The translations under genes and the position numbers were made by a program. The notes beneath the pieces were generated by a model. It was not told the origin of the DNA. It saw nothing but the letters and a program-made list of their open reading frames with translations, and made no database searches. A stretch of DNA of 20,153 bases. It comes from Lachnospiraceae bacterium UBA7012. GTDB lineage: Bacteria; Bacillota; Clostridia; Lachnospirales; Lachnospiraceae. This document shows, piece by piece, positions 7,277-14,167 of the stretch (position 1 is the first letter of the stretch; the number at the start of each line of letters is the position of its first letter). Location of the stretch: positions 423 to 20,575 of the forward strand of contig DJXE01000119.1 in the NCBI GenBank assembly GCA_002449595.1, given 5' to 3'.

Positions 7277-9235
7277 ATGGAACAGCTCAGAATGGAGCTC
7301 ATGCAGCGAATCTCAAAACAGTTTCCGACGGTGGCGGCGGCCTCCACGGAGATCATCAACCTCTCGGCGATCCTGAACCTGCCGATGGGATCGGAACTCT
7401 TCCTCGCGGATCTCCACGGGGAGCACGGCGCGTTCGCCCACGTCGCGGGCAGCGGGTCCGGCACGGTCCGCATCAAGGTGGAGGAGACGTTCGGAGCATC
7501 GCTCAGCGCGGAGGAAAAGAAGGCGCTCACGGCGATGATCGTCTATCCGCAGGAGAAAATGGAAGAGGCGCTGCGAAAAGGCCTTTGCACCGACGAATGG
7601 ATGTCTGAGACGATCACGCGCCTCGTGGCGGTCACGAAGCGGGTCGTGAGCAAATACACGAGATCCAAGGTGCGCAAGGCGCTCCCGGAGAACTTCCGCT
7701 ACGTCATCGAGGAGCTGATCACGGAGAAGTCCGGCTCCCGCGAGAAGGAGGAGTACTTCCAGGAGATCATCCGGACCGTGATCCGGCTGGACCGCGGGCG
7801 GGAGCTGATCATCGCGCTCGCGCGGCTCATCCGCCGGCTCGTGATCGACCGGCTGCACGTCCTGGGCGACATCTACGACCGCGGCAGGGAAGCCCACATG
7901 ATCATGGACGACCTGATGCAGCGCGCCGGCAGCGTCGACATCCAGTGGGGCAACCACGACATCGTGTGGATGGGAGCGGCAGCGGGATCCCTCCCCTGCA
8001 TCTTCAACGTGATCCGCATGTGCGCCCGCTACGGGAGCCTCGACGTCCTTGAGAACTATTACGAGATCGACCTGCGCCCGCTCTCGGAGCTCGCGGCCAG
8101 GGAGTACGGCGAAGTCAGCCTGCACACGTTCAGCATCATCTACGACACGGGATACGACACCCGCGACCTCGCGCGCGACATGAAGACGCACAAGGCGGCC
8201 GCGATCCTGCAGATGAAGCTGGAGGGCCAGGCGATCCTGCGCCATCCGGAATTCCATATGGAGGAGCGGCTGCTCCTCGACAAGATCGACTTCATGAAGA
8301 AGCGGATCCGCATCGGAAGGCGGTATTATCCGCTCCGCGACACGGACTTCCCGACCGTCAGCCCGCGGGATCCCTACGCGCTGACGCCGGAGGAGGAGAA
8401 GGTCGCCGCGCGTCTCGCGGATTCGTTCCGCCGGAGCGAGCGGCTCCAGAGGCACGTCCGCTTCCTGTTCACGAACGGCTCCATGTACCTGAAACACAAC
8501 GGCAGCCTCCTGTATCACGGCTGCATTCCGATGGACAAGGAGGGCAGATTCCGCTCGATGGAGATCGGCGGGAAGACGTGCTCGGGAAAAGCACTTTCCG
8601 ACGCCCTCGAGTATCACGCTAGGCAGGGCTACTTCGCAAGGCGCGGGAGCGATGCCAAGGCCTACGGCCAGGACATCCTCTGGTACCTGTGGACGGGACC
8701 GGTCTCCCCGCTGTTCGGCAAGGACCGCGCGACGACGTTCGAGCGCTATTTCGTGGAAGAGAAGAATACGCACAAAGAGACGCAGGATCCGTACTACAAA
8801 CTGATCCGCCAGCCGGAGACCGCGGAGAAGATCCTCGCGGAGTTCGGCCTCGGCGCGGAAGGCACGCGCATCATTAATGGCCACGTCGACACGAAGCGGA
8901 AGAAGGGAGAGTCCCCCGTCCTCTGCGGCGGCAGGGTGATCGTCGTCGACAGCGGCAACAGCGCGGCGCTCGCGGCGGCGACCGGCAAGTCCGGCGCAAC
9001 GCTCGTCGCGGATTCGGCGGGCCTCCGGCTCTCGGTCCACGAGCGGTTCGGCTCGGCGGAAGAGGCGGCACTGGAAGAAAAGGACTATCTGTCCGGCACG
9101 GATTACATCGTCCGGTATGAGAAGCGGCGCCTCGTGCGAGATACGGACACCGGCACCGACATCCTGCGGCAGATCAGCCAGCTTGAAGAGCTCCTCGGCG
9201 CATACCGCGAGGGCGCGCTCATCGAGCGCTCATAA
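7277..9235 (+). CDS. fbp: Fructose-1,6-bisphosphatase, class III
   Basis: Gluconeogenic hydrolysis of fructose-1,6-bisphosphate to fructose-6-phosphate by the Firmicute-type class III enzyme, unrelated to the class I/II enzymes of enterobacteria. The 652-residue protein has the family N-terminal block NLPMGSELFLADLHGEH (about residues 34-50) and metallophosphoesterase metal-binding motifs GDIYDRG (197-203) and GNHDIVWMGA (225-234). Downstream are KHNGSLLYHGCIPMD, the LWYLWTGPVSPLFGKD segment and INGHVDTKRKKGESPV with VVDSGNSAAL near the C terminus. The start was set at ATG 7277 because GAGGA (7266-7270) is then 6 bases away; ATG 7271 is in frame but abuts that site. It follows dapB by 101 bases and precedes hisA by 25. 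Its link to lysine or histidine genes is positional only. Confidence 0.94.
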   Translation: MEQLRMELMQRISKQFPTVAAASTEIINLSAILNLPMGSELFLADLHGEHGAFAHVAGSGSGTVRIKVEETFGASLSAEEKKALTAMIVYPQEKMEEALRKGLCTDEWMSETITRLVAVTKRVVSKYTRSKVRKALPENFRYVIEELITEKSGSREKEEYFQEIIRTVIRLDRGRELIIALARLIRRLVIDRLHVLGDIYDRGREAHMIMDDLMQRAGSVDIQWGNHDIVWMGAAAGSLPCIFNVIRMCARYGSLDVLENYYEIDLRPLSELAAREYGEVSLHTFSIIYDTGYDTRDLARDMKTHKAAAILQMKLEGQAILRHPEFHMEERLLLDKIDFMKKRIRIGRRYYPLRDTDFPTVSPRDPYALTPEEEKVAARLADSFRRSERLQRHVRFLFTNGSMYLKHNGSLLYHGCIPMDKEGRFRSMEIGGKTCSGKALSDALEYHARQGYFARRGSDAKAYGQDILWYLWTGPVSPLFGKDRATTFERYFVEEKNTHKETQDPYYKLIRQPETAEKILAEFGLGAEGTRIINGHVDTKRKKGESPVLCGGRVIVVDSGNSAALAAATGKSGATLVADSAGLRLSVHERFGSAEEAALEEKDYLSGTDYIVRYEKRRLVRDTDTGTDILRQISQLEELLGAYREGALIERS

Positions 9236-9260
9236 GGAGACGGAAAGCGAGACAAGGCAC

Positions 9261-10040
9261 ATGAAGATCCGTCCCTGCATCGACATTCATAACGGCGCGG
9301 TCAAGCAGATCGTCGGCATGACCGCGGAGGACGCCGGCGGCGTCCGCGAGAACTTCGTGTCGCGCGAAGGCGCGGCCTATTTCGCGGCAATTTACAGAGA
9401 AAAGGACCTTCCCGGCGGCCACGTCATTCTGCTGAACGGAAAGGACGATCCCTATTATGAGGCGGACGTCAGGGAGGCGCTGAGCGCGCTCCGGGCGTTC
9501 CCGGGCGGGCTCGACGTCGGCGGCGGCATCACGCCGGAGAACGCGGGCATGTTTCTGGACGCGGGCGCGGCGCACGTGATCGTCACGTCTTTTGTGTTCC
9601 GGGACGGGAAGCTGGATGAGGAGCGCCTGTCCGCGATGGTGGATGCTGTAGGAATCAGGAGGCTCATCCTGGACCTGTCCTGCAGGCGAACGGAGAGCGG
9701 CGACTATTTCATTGTGACGGATCGCTGGCGGAAGATGACGGATCTCGCTGTGACGCAGGAGACGCTGGAGCGTCTCAGCGCGTCGTGCGACGGATTCCTG
9801 ATCCACGCGGCGGACGTTGAGGGCAAGCGGGGCGGCATCGAGACCGGCCTCACCCGGATCCTCGGACAGTTTGTACAGAAGACGAAGTTCCACGTGACCT
9901 ACGCCGGCGGCGTCCACGACCTGGCCGACCTGGACCGGATCCGCGAGGAGAGCGGCGGGCTGCTCGACGTGACGGTCGGAAGCGCCCTCGACCTGTTCGG
10001 CGGGAATCTGTCTCTGGACGAGCTGGTGAGCAGGTGCTGA
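9261..10040 (+). CDS. hisA: ProFAR isomerase of the eukaryotic HIS6-like HisA type
   Basis: Predicted fourth step of histidine synthesis, the Amadori isomerisation of ProFAR to PRFAR on a beta/alpha barrel. The 259-residue sequence matches fungal HIS6 much better than standard bacterial HisA: RPCIDIHNGAVKQIVG at the N terminus, VGGGI, VIVTSFVF, LILDLSCRRT, GFLIHAADVEGKRGGIE, TYAGGVHDLADLD and GSALDLFGGNL. The probable catalytic aspartates are Asp8 (CIDIHNG) and Asp138 (LDLSC). The start at 9261 follows from the family N terminus; the ribosome site is weak (ACAAGG, 9252-9257). It lies 25 bases after fbp and no other his gene is in the window. A bidirectional terminator follows about 90 bases later. 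Family assignment is strong; histidine synthesis as the physiological role is inferred. Confidence 0.88.
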   Translation: MKIRPCIDIHNGAVKQIVGMTAEDAGGVRENFVSREGAAYFAAIYREKDLPGGHVILLNGKDDPYYEADVREALSALRAFPGGLDVGGGITPENAGMFLDAGAAHVIVTSFVFRDGKLDEERLSAMVDAVGIRRLILDLSCRRTESGDYFIVTDRWRKMTDLAVTQETLERLSASCDGFLIHAADVEGKRGGIETGLTRILGQFVQKTKFHVTYAGGVHDLADLDRIREESGGLLDVTVGSALDLFGGNLSLDELVSRC

Positions 10041-10113
10041 AGCATCAGCAGAAGATGCTGAAATGAAGCATCAGGAAATGATATTGAAACGAAGCGCCGG
10101 GAGAGGATCCCGG
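10038..10113 (+). repeat. Short repeats and alternative hairpins after hisA
   Basis: TGAAGCATCAG occurs twice, at 10038-10048 and 10064-10074, flanking GATGCT (10054-10059), which can pair with the AGCATC of either copy. A third small hairpin, CCGGGA/TCCCGG, spans 10097-10113. These may fold the 3' end of the hisA transcript ahead of the terminator at 10128; function is unknown. Confidence 0.5.
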
Positions 10114-10127
10114 AACAGAAGATGAAA

Positions 10128-10152
10128 AAACCTCCGCCTGCTGCGGAGGTTT
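10128..10152. terminator. Bidirectional intrinsic terminator for hisA (+) and csp (-)
   Basis: A 10-bp stem AAACCTCCGC (10128-10137) / GCGGAGGTTT (10143-10152) with loop CTGCT. On the plus strand the T run is short. On the minus strand the stem is followed by six T residues, making an excellent terminator for the csp transcript arriving from the right. It separates two convergent units. Confidence 0.85.
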
Positions 10153-10277
10153 CTCATTCGATCGAATTCTATCTCATGACGATTGCGTAATCCCAATATA
10201 GATGCTGTATATTAAAGAATATGCCTGCAGTCAGAGCGATTGTGCGGGCGCTGCGCAATTGCCCCACAGAGCACAGA

Positions 10278-10478
10278 TCAAAGCTTTGTGACGTTGACAG
10301 CCTGAGGACCCTTCTCGCCCTGGATCACATCGTACTCAACCTGCTGACCTTCGTCGAGAGACTTGAAGCCTTCCATATTCAGTCCGGAATAATGAACGAA
10401 GACATCATGCCCTTCCGAATCGGAGATAAAGCCGTAACCCTTCTGGTTATTAAACCATTTAACAGTACCTTTATTCAT
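10278..10478 (-). CDS. Cold-shock domain protein (CspA/CspB family)
   Basis: A 66-residue single-domain cold-shock protein, an RNA/ssDNA chaperone of the five-stranded OB fold. It has [18 protein letters not shown] with RNP1 KGYGFI (residues 13-18), RNP2 VFVHYS (26-31) and the typical ending [12 protein letters not shown]. Length matches the family exactly. The ribosome site GGAGGT (minus strand, 10487-10492) lies 8 bases before the ATG. It is transcribed away from the divergent TrpR-like regulator and ends at the terminator 10128-10152, with about 125 bases of 3' untranslated DNA. The leader is AT-rich and short by E. coli cspA standards (probably about 55 bases). The specific paralogue cannot be assigned, so no gene symbol is given. 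Confidence 0.95.
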   Translation of the reverse strand: MNKGTVKWFNNQKGYGFISDSEGHDVFVHYSGLNMEGFKSLDEGQQVEYDVIQGEKGPQAVNVTKL

Positions 10479-10541
10479 GTATCGCTACCTCCAAATATAA
10501 AGAAAATTAGTCTGCCGGCAGTCAGCATCAGGCCGTCAGCA

Positions 10542-10569
10542 ATTTTACGTTAGCACAAGTATGTTTAAA
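10542..10569 (-). promoter_or_regulatory. Candidate csp promoter
   Basis: Reading the minus strand, TTTAAA (10564-10569), a 16-base spacer and TAAAAT (10542-10547) lie about 65 bases upstream of the csp start codon. The -10 box is good and the -35 box only fair (4 of 6). Other placements in this AT-rich stretch are possible. Confidence 0.4.
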
Positions 10570-10651
10570 AGTAAAGAAAAACATAGTAGGAATGCGGCAT
10601 TTCGCGGTTTTTTTAAATTACAAATATTCGATAAAAGAATAGTTAGGTATC

Positions 10652-10657
10652 TATAAT
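10652..10657 (+). promoter_or_regulatory. Consensus -10 box, distal promoter candidate of the TrpR-like gene
   Basis: A perfect TATAAT. The -35 region is weak (best guess TTCGAT at 10627-10632, 19-base spacer), suggesting activator dependence or low activity. The predicted transcription start falls just before the palindrome at 10667-10688. Confidence 0.45.
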
Positions 10658-10666
10658 ACATGCCAT

Positions 10667-10688
10667 CGCGGAAAATGATTTTTCCGCG
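10667..10688. repeat. Perfect 9-bp palindrome at the distal promoter start site
   Basis: CGCGGAAAA (10667-10675) and TTTTCCGCG (10680-10688) with a TGAT centre. No T run follows on either strand, so it is unlikely to be a terminator. Its position 9 bases after TATAAT suits either an operator or a hairpin at the 5' end of the mRNA. Confidence 0.55.
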
Positions 10689-10720
10689 TTCCCGGACCGT
10701 GGGATCCGACGCAGCACTTC

Positions 10721-10749
10721 TTTACTTTAAAACACTAAAATGATAAAAT
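10721..10749 (+). promoter_or_regulatory. Proximal extended -10 promoter of the TrpR-like gene
   Basis: TTTACT (10721-10726), a 17-base spacer and TAAAAT (10744-10749), with TG one base before the -10 box (TGATAAAAT). The start of transcription would be near 10756, giving a 5' leader of about 70-135 bases depending on the start codon. Confidence 0.65.
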
Positions 10750-10827
10750 TCTAACGTGTGAAAGGTCCCGGCGGAGCGCACAGCCTCCGTTTCCGGCCTG
10801 CGAAAAAAGCGCCGCGGGCAGGGAAAA

Positions 10828-11190
10828 GTGCCGGGAACGATCGATAATGAAACAGTAACTGCGCTGCGCTTTAGAATGGTGGAAGACATGATGAACAACA
10901 AGCTTAGGACACCTGCGGTAGAACATCTCTTCGAGGCGATCCTCTGCCTTGAGAATACGGAAGAGTGTTTCGACTTTTTTGAGGACCTGTGCACGGTCAA
11001 CGAGGTGCTGTCACTGTCGCAGCGGTTTGAAGTGGCCTCGATGCTCCGCAGCCACGACACGTACCTGAAGATCGCGGAGAAGACAGGGGCGTCGACGGCG
11101 ACGATCAGCCGCGTGAACCGCTCGCTCAACTACGGGAACGACGGCTACGACATGGTCTTCGCGAGAATGAAAAAAGACGAGGAAAAATAA
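10828..11190 (+). CDS. YerC/YecD-type TrpR-related DNA-binding protein
   Basis: A small helix-turn-helix protein of the Trp-repressor superfamily, close to Bacillus YerC. Diagnostic features are FFEDLCTVNEVLSLSQRFEVASMLR followed by the recognition segment IAEKTGASTATISRVNRSLNYGNDGYD. It probably binds DNA as a dimer; YerC-type proteins are not known to be tryptophan-responsive. The start is uncertain: GTG 10828 has a moderate AGGG site and adds about 16 residues absent from YerC; ATG 10876, 10888 or 10891 would give a family-like N terminus. It has two candidate promoters upstream, one next to a palindrome, which would suit autoregulation. It ends 26 bases before the 15-bp inverted repeat in front of uraA. 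Targets are unknown. Confidence 0.85.
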   Translation: MPGTIDNETVTALRFRMVEDMMNNKLRTPAVEHLFEAILCLENTEECFDFFEDLCTVNEVLSLSQRFEVASMLRSHDTYLKIAEKTGASTATISRVNRSLNYGNDGYDMVFARMKKDEEK

Positions 11191-11216
11191 CGCAGGACCG
11201 GTGCAGAAACCGGCAG

Positions 11217-11249
11217 AAGATGATCCGGCGGACCCCGCCGGATCATCTT
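11217..11249. repeat. Perfect 15-bp inverted repeat upstream of uraA
   Basis: AAGATGATCCGGCGG (11217-11231) and its exact complement (11235-11249) with a 3-base ACC loop. It would make a very stable hairpin, but no T run follows directly (next bases GACGCAGGGGG), so it is not a canonical intrinsic terminator. Its right arm covers the position where the -35 element of the uraA promoter should be. It may serve as a factor-aided terminator of the upstream gene, as an operator, or both. Confidence 0.6.
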
Positions 11250-11265
11250 GACGCAGGGGGTGTTT

Positions 11266-11271
11266 TATAAT
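11266..11271 (+). promoter_or_regulatory. -10 box of the uraA promoter
   Basis: A perfect TATAAT 60 bases before the uraA start codon. No consensus -35 is found: at 17-base spacing the hexamer is TCATCT, inside the inverted repeat. The leader contains two small hairpins, TTGCC/GGCAA (11279-11294) and CCGGG/CCCGG (11301-11317), the second just before the ribosome site. Confidence 0.55.
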
Positions 11272-11331
11272 AGAATCATTGCCGGTTCTGGCAAATATAT
11301 CCGGGAAGAAGACCCGGGGAGGGGAAGTAAT

Positions 11332-12675
11332 ATGAACGATCAGAAGGTTATTTACAATGCGCGGGAACTGGGCGTTCCCAAAATGCTGATTCTGGGCCTG
11401 CAGCACATGTTCGCCATGTTCGGTGCGACGGTCCTCGTCCCGATCATCACGGGACTGAGCGTCTCCACGACGCTGCTGTTCGCGGGCATCGCGACGCTGT
11501 TCATGCACTTCGTCACGAAGCGCAAGGTTCCCGTATTCCTCGGCTCTTCATTCGCGTTTCTGGGCGGCTACGCCATCGTCAAGCAGGCCGCGGTCGCTGC
11601 CGGCTACACAGAGCAGCAGGGCCTCGTCTACGCCTGCATCGGCGTCGCGTGCGCCGGCCTGATGTATCTGATCCTGTCCTTCGTCTGCAAGGCGTACGGC
11701 AGCCGTAAAGTTATGAAATTCTTCCCTCCGATCGTGACCGGCCCCATCATCATCTGCGTCGGCCTGCACCTGGCCCCCTCCGCGATCGACAACTGCAATC
11801 AGAACTGGTGGATCGCTCTGGTCGCAATCGTAGTAGTAATTGTCTGCAACATCTGGGGCAAGGGCATGATCAAGATCATCCCGATCCTCCTCGGCGTCAT
11901 CGCGTCCTACCTCGTCGCGGCACTGACCGGCAACGTGGACTTCAGCGGTGTCGCGAGCGCTCCGTGGTTCGGCCTTCCCATCGCGCCTGAGAGAACCGTG
12001 TTCTCCCTGATCGGCGGCAAGGCGGACATAGGCCTCATCCTCACCGCGGTCATCTCGATCCTTCCGATCGGCCTGACGACCATGATGGAGCACATCGGCG
12101 ATATCAACGCGATCGGCGGAACGGTCGGCAAGGACTTCGTTGAAGATCCGGGCCTGCACAGGACGCTCATCGGCGACGGCGTCGGCACGGCGATCGCAGC
12201 CCTTTTCGGCGCTCCCGCAAATACGACTTACGGCGAGAACACCGGTGTTCTTGCGCTCACCAAAGTTTTTGATCCTGTCGTCATCGAGCTCGCGGCGGTC
12301 TACGCGATCGTCCTCAGCTTCAGCCCGAAGTTCGCGGCGATCATCACCTCCATGCCGGCAGCGACGATCGGCGGCGTCTCCATCATCCTTTACGGCATGA
12401 TCGCGGCCATCGGTGTCCGCAACGTCGTCGAGAACCAGGTCAACTTCCAGGCGAGCCGCAACGTCATCATCGCGGCGCTGATCCTGTGCCTGACCATCGG
12501 CATCGAGTACTCCGCAGCAGGTTCCATCAGCTTCACGATCGGCTCCATGAACGTGAGCCTCTCCGGTCTCGCGATCGCGTCGATCGTCGGCATCGTGCTC
12601 AACGCGATCCTTCCCGGCGGAGACGAGTCATTCTCCGAGAAGCCGAAGGATGCGGCAACGCTCGGCCGGTATTGA
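11332..12675 (+). CDS. uraA: Uracil permease, NCS2 family
   Basis: Proton-coupled uracil uptake across the cytoplasmic membrane for pyrimidine salvage. The 447-residue protein starts at ATG 11332, preceded by a GGGGAGGGGAAG ribosome site; an earlier in-frame start at 11248 would begin inside the hairpin. It is hydrophobic throughout, consistent with the 14-helix UraA fold. Motifs match E. coli UraA closely: LQHMFAMFGATVLVP, VPVFLGSSFAF, the substrate glutamates in MMEHIGDINAIGG and PANTTYGENTGVLALT, and DPGLHRTLIGDGVGT. These favour uracil over xanthine/urate permeases, though specificity is inferred. It is monocistronic by appearance: its own -10 box lies upstream and a strong terminator (12768-12804) follows. 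Confidence 0.93.
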   Translation: MNDQKVIYNARELGVPKMLILGLQHMFAMFGATVLVPIITGLSVSTTLLFAGIATLFMHFVTKRKVPVFLGSSFAFLGGYAIVKQAAVAAGYTEQQGLVYACIGVACAGLMYLILSFVCKAYGSRKVMKFFPPIVTGPIIICVGLHLAPSAIDNCNQNWWIALVAIVVVIVCNIWGKGMIKIIPILLGVIASYLVAALTGNVDFSGVASAPWFGLPIAPERTVFSLIGGKADIGLILTAVISILPIGLTTMMEHIGDINAIGGTVGKDFVEDPGLHRTLIGDGVGTAIAALFGAPANTTYGENTGVLALTKVFDPVVIELAAVYAIVLSFSPKFAAIITSMPAATIGGVSIILYGMIAAIGVRNVVENQVNFQASRNVIIAALILCLTIGIEYSAAGSISFTIGSMNVSLSGLAIASIVGIVLNAILPGGDESFSEKPKDAATLGRY

Positions 12676-12767
12676 TCCTGAAGCATGCGCTTCCGGACGG
12701 ATGCCGCGCAGGGCTTGGACAGGCCCGGCGAAGGAAGCCGCCGGCAGACATACCGATATGGATTTTC

Positions 12768-12804
12768 CCGCAGCCAGACAGCATCATGTCTGGCTGTGGT
12801 TTTT
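12768..12804 (+). terminator. Strong intrinsic terminator of uraA
   Basis: A stem CCGCAGCCAGACA (12768-12780) / TGTCTGGCTGTGG (12787-12799), 13 pairs with one G-U wobble and a 6-base loop, followed by five T residues (12800-12804). It lies about 95 bases after the uraA stop. Confidence 0.9.
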
Positions 12805-12826
12805 AAGAGAAAAAGATTAGGAATAT

Positions 12827-12863
12827 GCGCGCTCCCGGAGGGGAAAAGCGCGCTGCGCTTTTT
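12827..12863 (+). terminator. Second hairpin set before hom with two mutually exclusive folds
   Basis: AAAAGCGC (12844-12851) / GCGCTTTT (12855-12862) form a terminator-like stem ending in a T run. Its left arm also pairs upstream: GCGCGCT (12827-12833) with AGCGCGC (12847-12853), enclosing a small CCC/GGG stem. The two folds compete for the same bases. It lies upstream of the hom promoter, so it is probably a backup terminator rather than a hom leader. Confidence 0.5.
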
Positions 12864-12886
12864 GCGCCGGATATAGCTGGCGCCGC

Positions 12887-12915
12887 TTGTAAAGCGCTCC
12901 TGCTTCTGGTATGAT
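12887..12915 (+). promoter_or_regulatory. Extended -10 promoter of hom-aspartate kinase
   Basis: TTGTAA (12887-12892), a 17-base spacer and TATGAT (12910-12915), with TG one base before the -10 box (TGGTATGAT). It lies 30 bases before the hom start, so the leader is only about 25 bases and has no room for a lysine riboswitch or a leader-peptide attenuator. Confidence 0.75.
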
Positions 12916-12945
12916 ATTTCAAATCATCAGAAAGGGCTCATCATC

Positions 12946-14148
12946 ATGACTAACATAGCGGTACTTGGATTTGGGACCGTCGGGGGCGGCGTCGTCGAAC
13001 TGATCGACGCGAATCAGGACGCGATCCGAAAGCGGCTGCCGGAAGGCCTGTACGTGAAGTACATTCTGGATATCCGGAAGTTCCCGGACAGCCCGTACGG
13101 CGGGAGAGTCGTCGATGACATTAACCGGATCCTGGAGGACCCGGAAGTCAGTGTCATCTGTGAGACGATGGGAGGCATTGAACCCGCCTTTTCTTTCACC
13201 AAATCGGCGCTCGAGCACGGCATCAGCGTCTGCACATCCAATAAGGAACTCGTGGCTGCGCGCGGCACCCAGCTCATGGAGATCGCGAGAGCGCACGGCG
13301 CAAGTTATCTGTTTGAAGCCAGCGTCGGCGGCGGGATCCCGATCCTGCGTCCTTTAAGGGACAGCCTGGCGCAGGAAGAAATCACCGGGATCACCGGCAT
13401 TCTGAACGGCACCACCAACTACATTCTCACCAAAATGGACCAGGAAGACGCTTCCTTTGACGACGTCCTGAAGGACGCGCAGGCGAAGGGCTACGCGGAG
13501 CGGAACCCGGAGGCGGACATCGAGGGCAAAGATGCCTGCCGCAAGATCGCGATCCTTTCCTCTATCGTCAGCGGCAAGAGCGTCCGGTATGAGGACATCC
13601 CCTGCGAGGGCATCTCGGAGATCACCAAAGCGGACCACGCGTTTGCGAAGCTCGCCGGCTGCCGCATCCGTCTCCTCGGCACGTACCGCAAAAGCGGGGA
13701 AGCGGTGTTCGCTAGGATCGCGCCTTATCTCGTTCCGGAAGATCACCCGCTCTACAGCGTGAGCGGCGTCTTCAACGGGATCCTGATCCACGGCAACATG
13801 GTGGACGACGTCATGTTCTACGGGCAGGGCGCCGGCCGCTATCCTACGGCAAGTGCGGTCGTCTCTGACGTCATGACGCTCGCAGCCGCGGACGGCAAGT
13901 GCGTCTCCACGGAGTGGAGCGAAGAGAAGCTCACGCTCACGAACGCGGAGCGGGAGAAGAACACGTTCTTCGTGCGCCTGCCTGACAGCAGGCTGGACGC
14001 CGCGAAGCAGCTGTTCGGCGACACGATCGTCAAGACGCTCGGGAGCCTGGGCGGAGAGACCGGTCTGATCCTTGGACCGATGACAGAGGAAGTATTCGGC
14101 ACTGTGATACAGGCGCTGCCGGAAGCGGCGTATCTGAGAATGCTGTAA
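12946..14148 (+). CDS. hom: Homoserine dehydrogenase
   Basis: NAD(P)H-dependent reduction of aspartate semialdehyde to homoserine, the branch to threonine and methionine. The 400-residue protein begins with a Rossmann motif GFGTVGGGV (residues 8-16), then CTSNKELVA (96-104), FEASVGGGIPILRPL (123-137), LNGTTNYILT (153-162) and the substrate/catalytic block GYAERNPEADIEGKDACRK (182-200). The last 60 residues (FFVRLPDSRLDAAKQLF onward) look like a short ACT-type regulatory domain; the whole is about 30 residues shorter than many bacterial Hom proteins. AAAGGG about 12 bases upstream serves as ribosome site. It is the first gene after the extended -10 promoter and is followed 19 bases later by aspartate kinase, which makes the precursor pathway. 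Confidence 0.95.
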   Translation: MTNIAVLGFGTVGGGVVELIDANQDAIRKRLPEGLYVKYILDIRKFPDSPYGGRVVDDINRILEDPEVSVICETMGGIEPAFSFTKSALEHGISVCTSNKELVAARGTQLMEIARAHGASYLFEASVGGGIPILRPLRDSLAQEEITGITGILNGTTNYILTKMDQEDASFDDVLKDAQAKGYAERNPEADIEGKDACRKIAILSSIVSGKSVRYEDIPCEGISEITKADHAFAKLAGCRIRLLGTYRKSGEAVFARIAPYLVPEDHPLYSVSGVFNGILIHGNMVDDVMFYGQGAGRYPTASAVVSDVMTLAAADGKCVSTEWSEEKLTLTNAEREKNTFFVRLPDSRLDAAKQLFGDTIVKTLGSLGGETGLILGPMTEEVFGTVIQALPEAAYLRML

Positions 14149-14167
14149 GCAGGCCGGAAGGAGCTAT

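Larger units (their letters stand above)
10479..10827. other. Divergent AT-rich intergenic region between csp and the TrpR-like gene
   Basis: This 349-base gap holds no credible gene. It contains the csp ribosome site and promoter, a strongly AT-rich core (about 10540-10660) that contrasts with the GC-rich genes around it, a TATAAT box with an adjacent 9-bp palindrome (10652-10688), and an extended -10 promoter (10721-10749) reading toward the regulator. Both transcription units therefore probably start here. Confidence 0.7.

Noticed and set aside
7313..9040. 575-codon open frame on the minus strand opposite fbp
   Set aside because: Same antisense artefact; fbp has all its metal-binding motifs in the plus strand.
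10221..10553. Plus-strand open frame overlapping the csp gene
   Set aside because: The minus-strand cold-shock protein is unambiguous and has its own ribosome site; the plus frame has no family resemblance.
12825..12914. 29-codon open frame before hom as a leader peptide
   Set aside because: It is rich in Ala and Leu rather than Thr, Ile, Lys or Met, has a poor ribosome site and runs through the predicted hom promoter.
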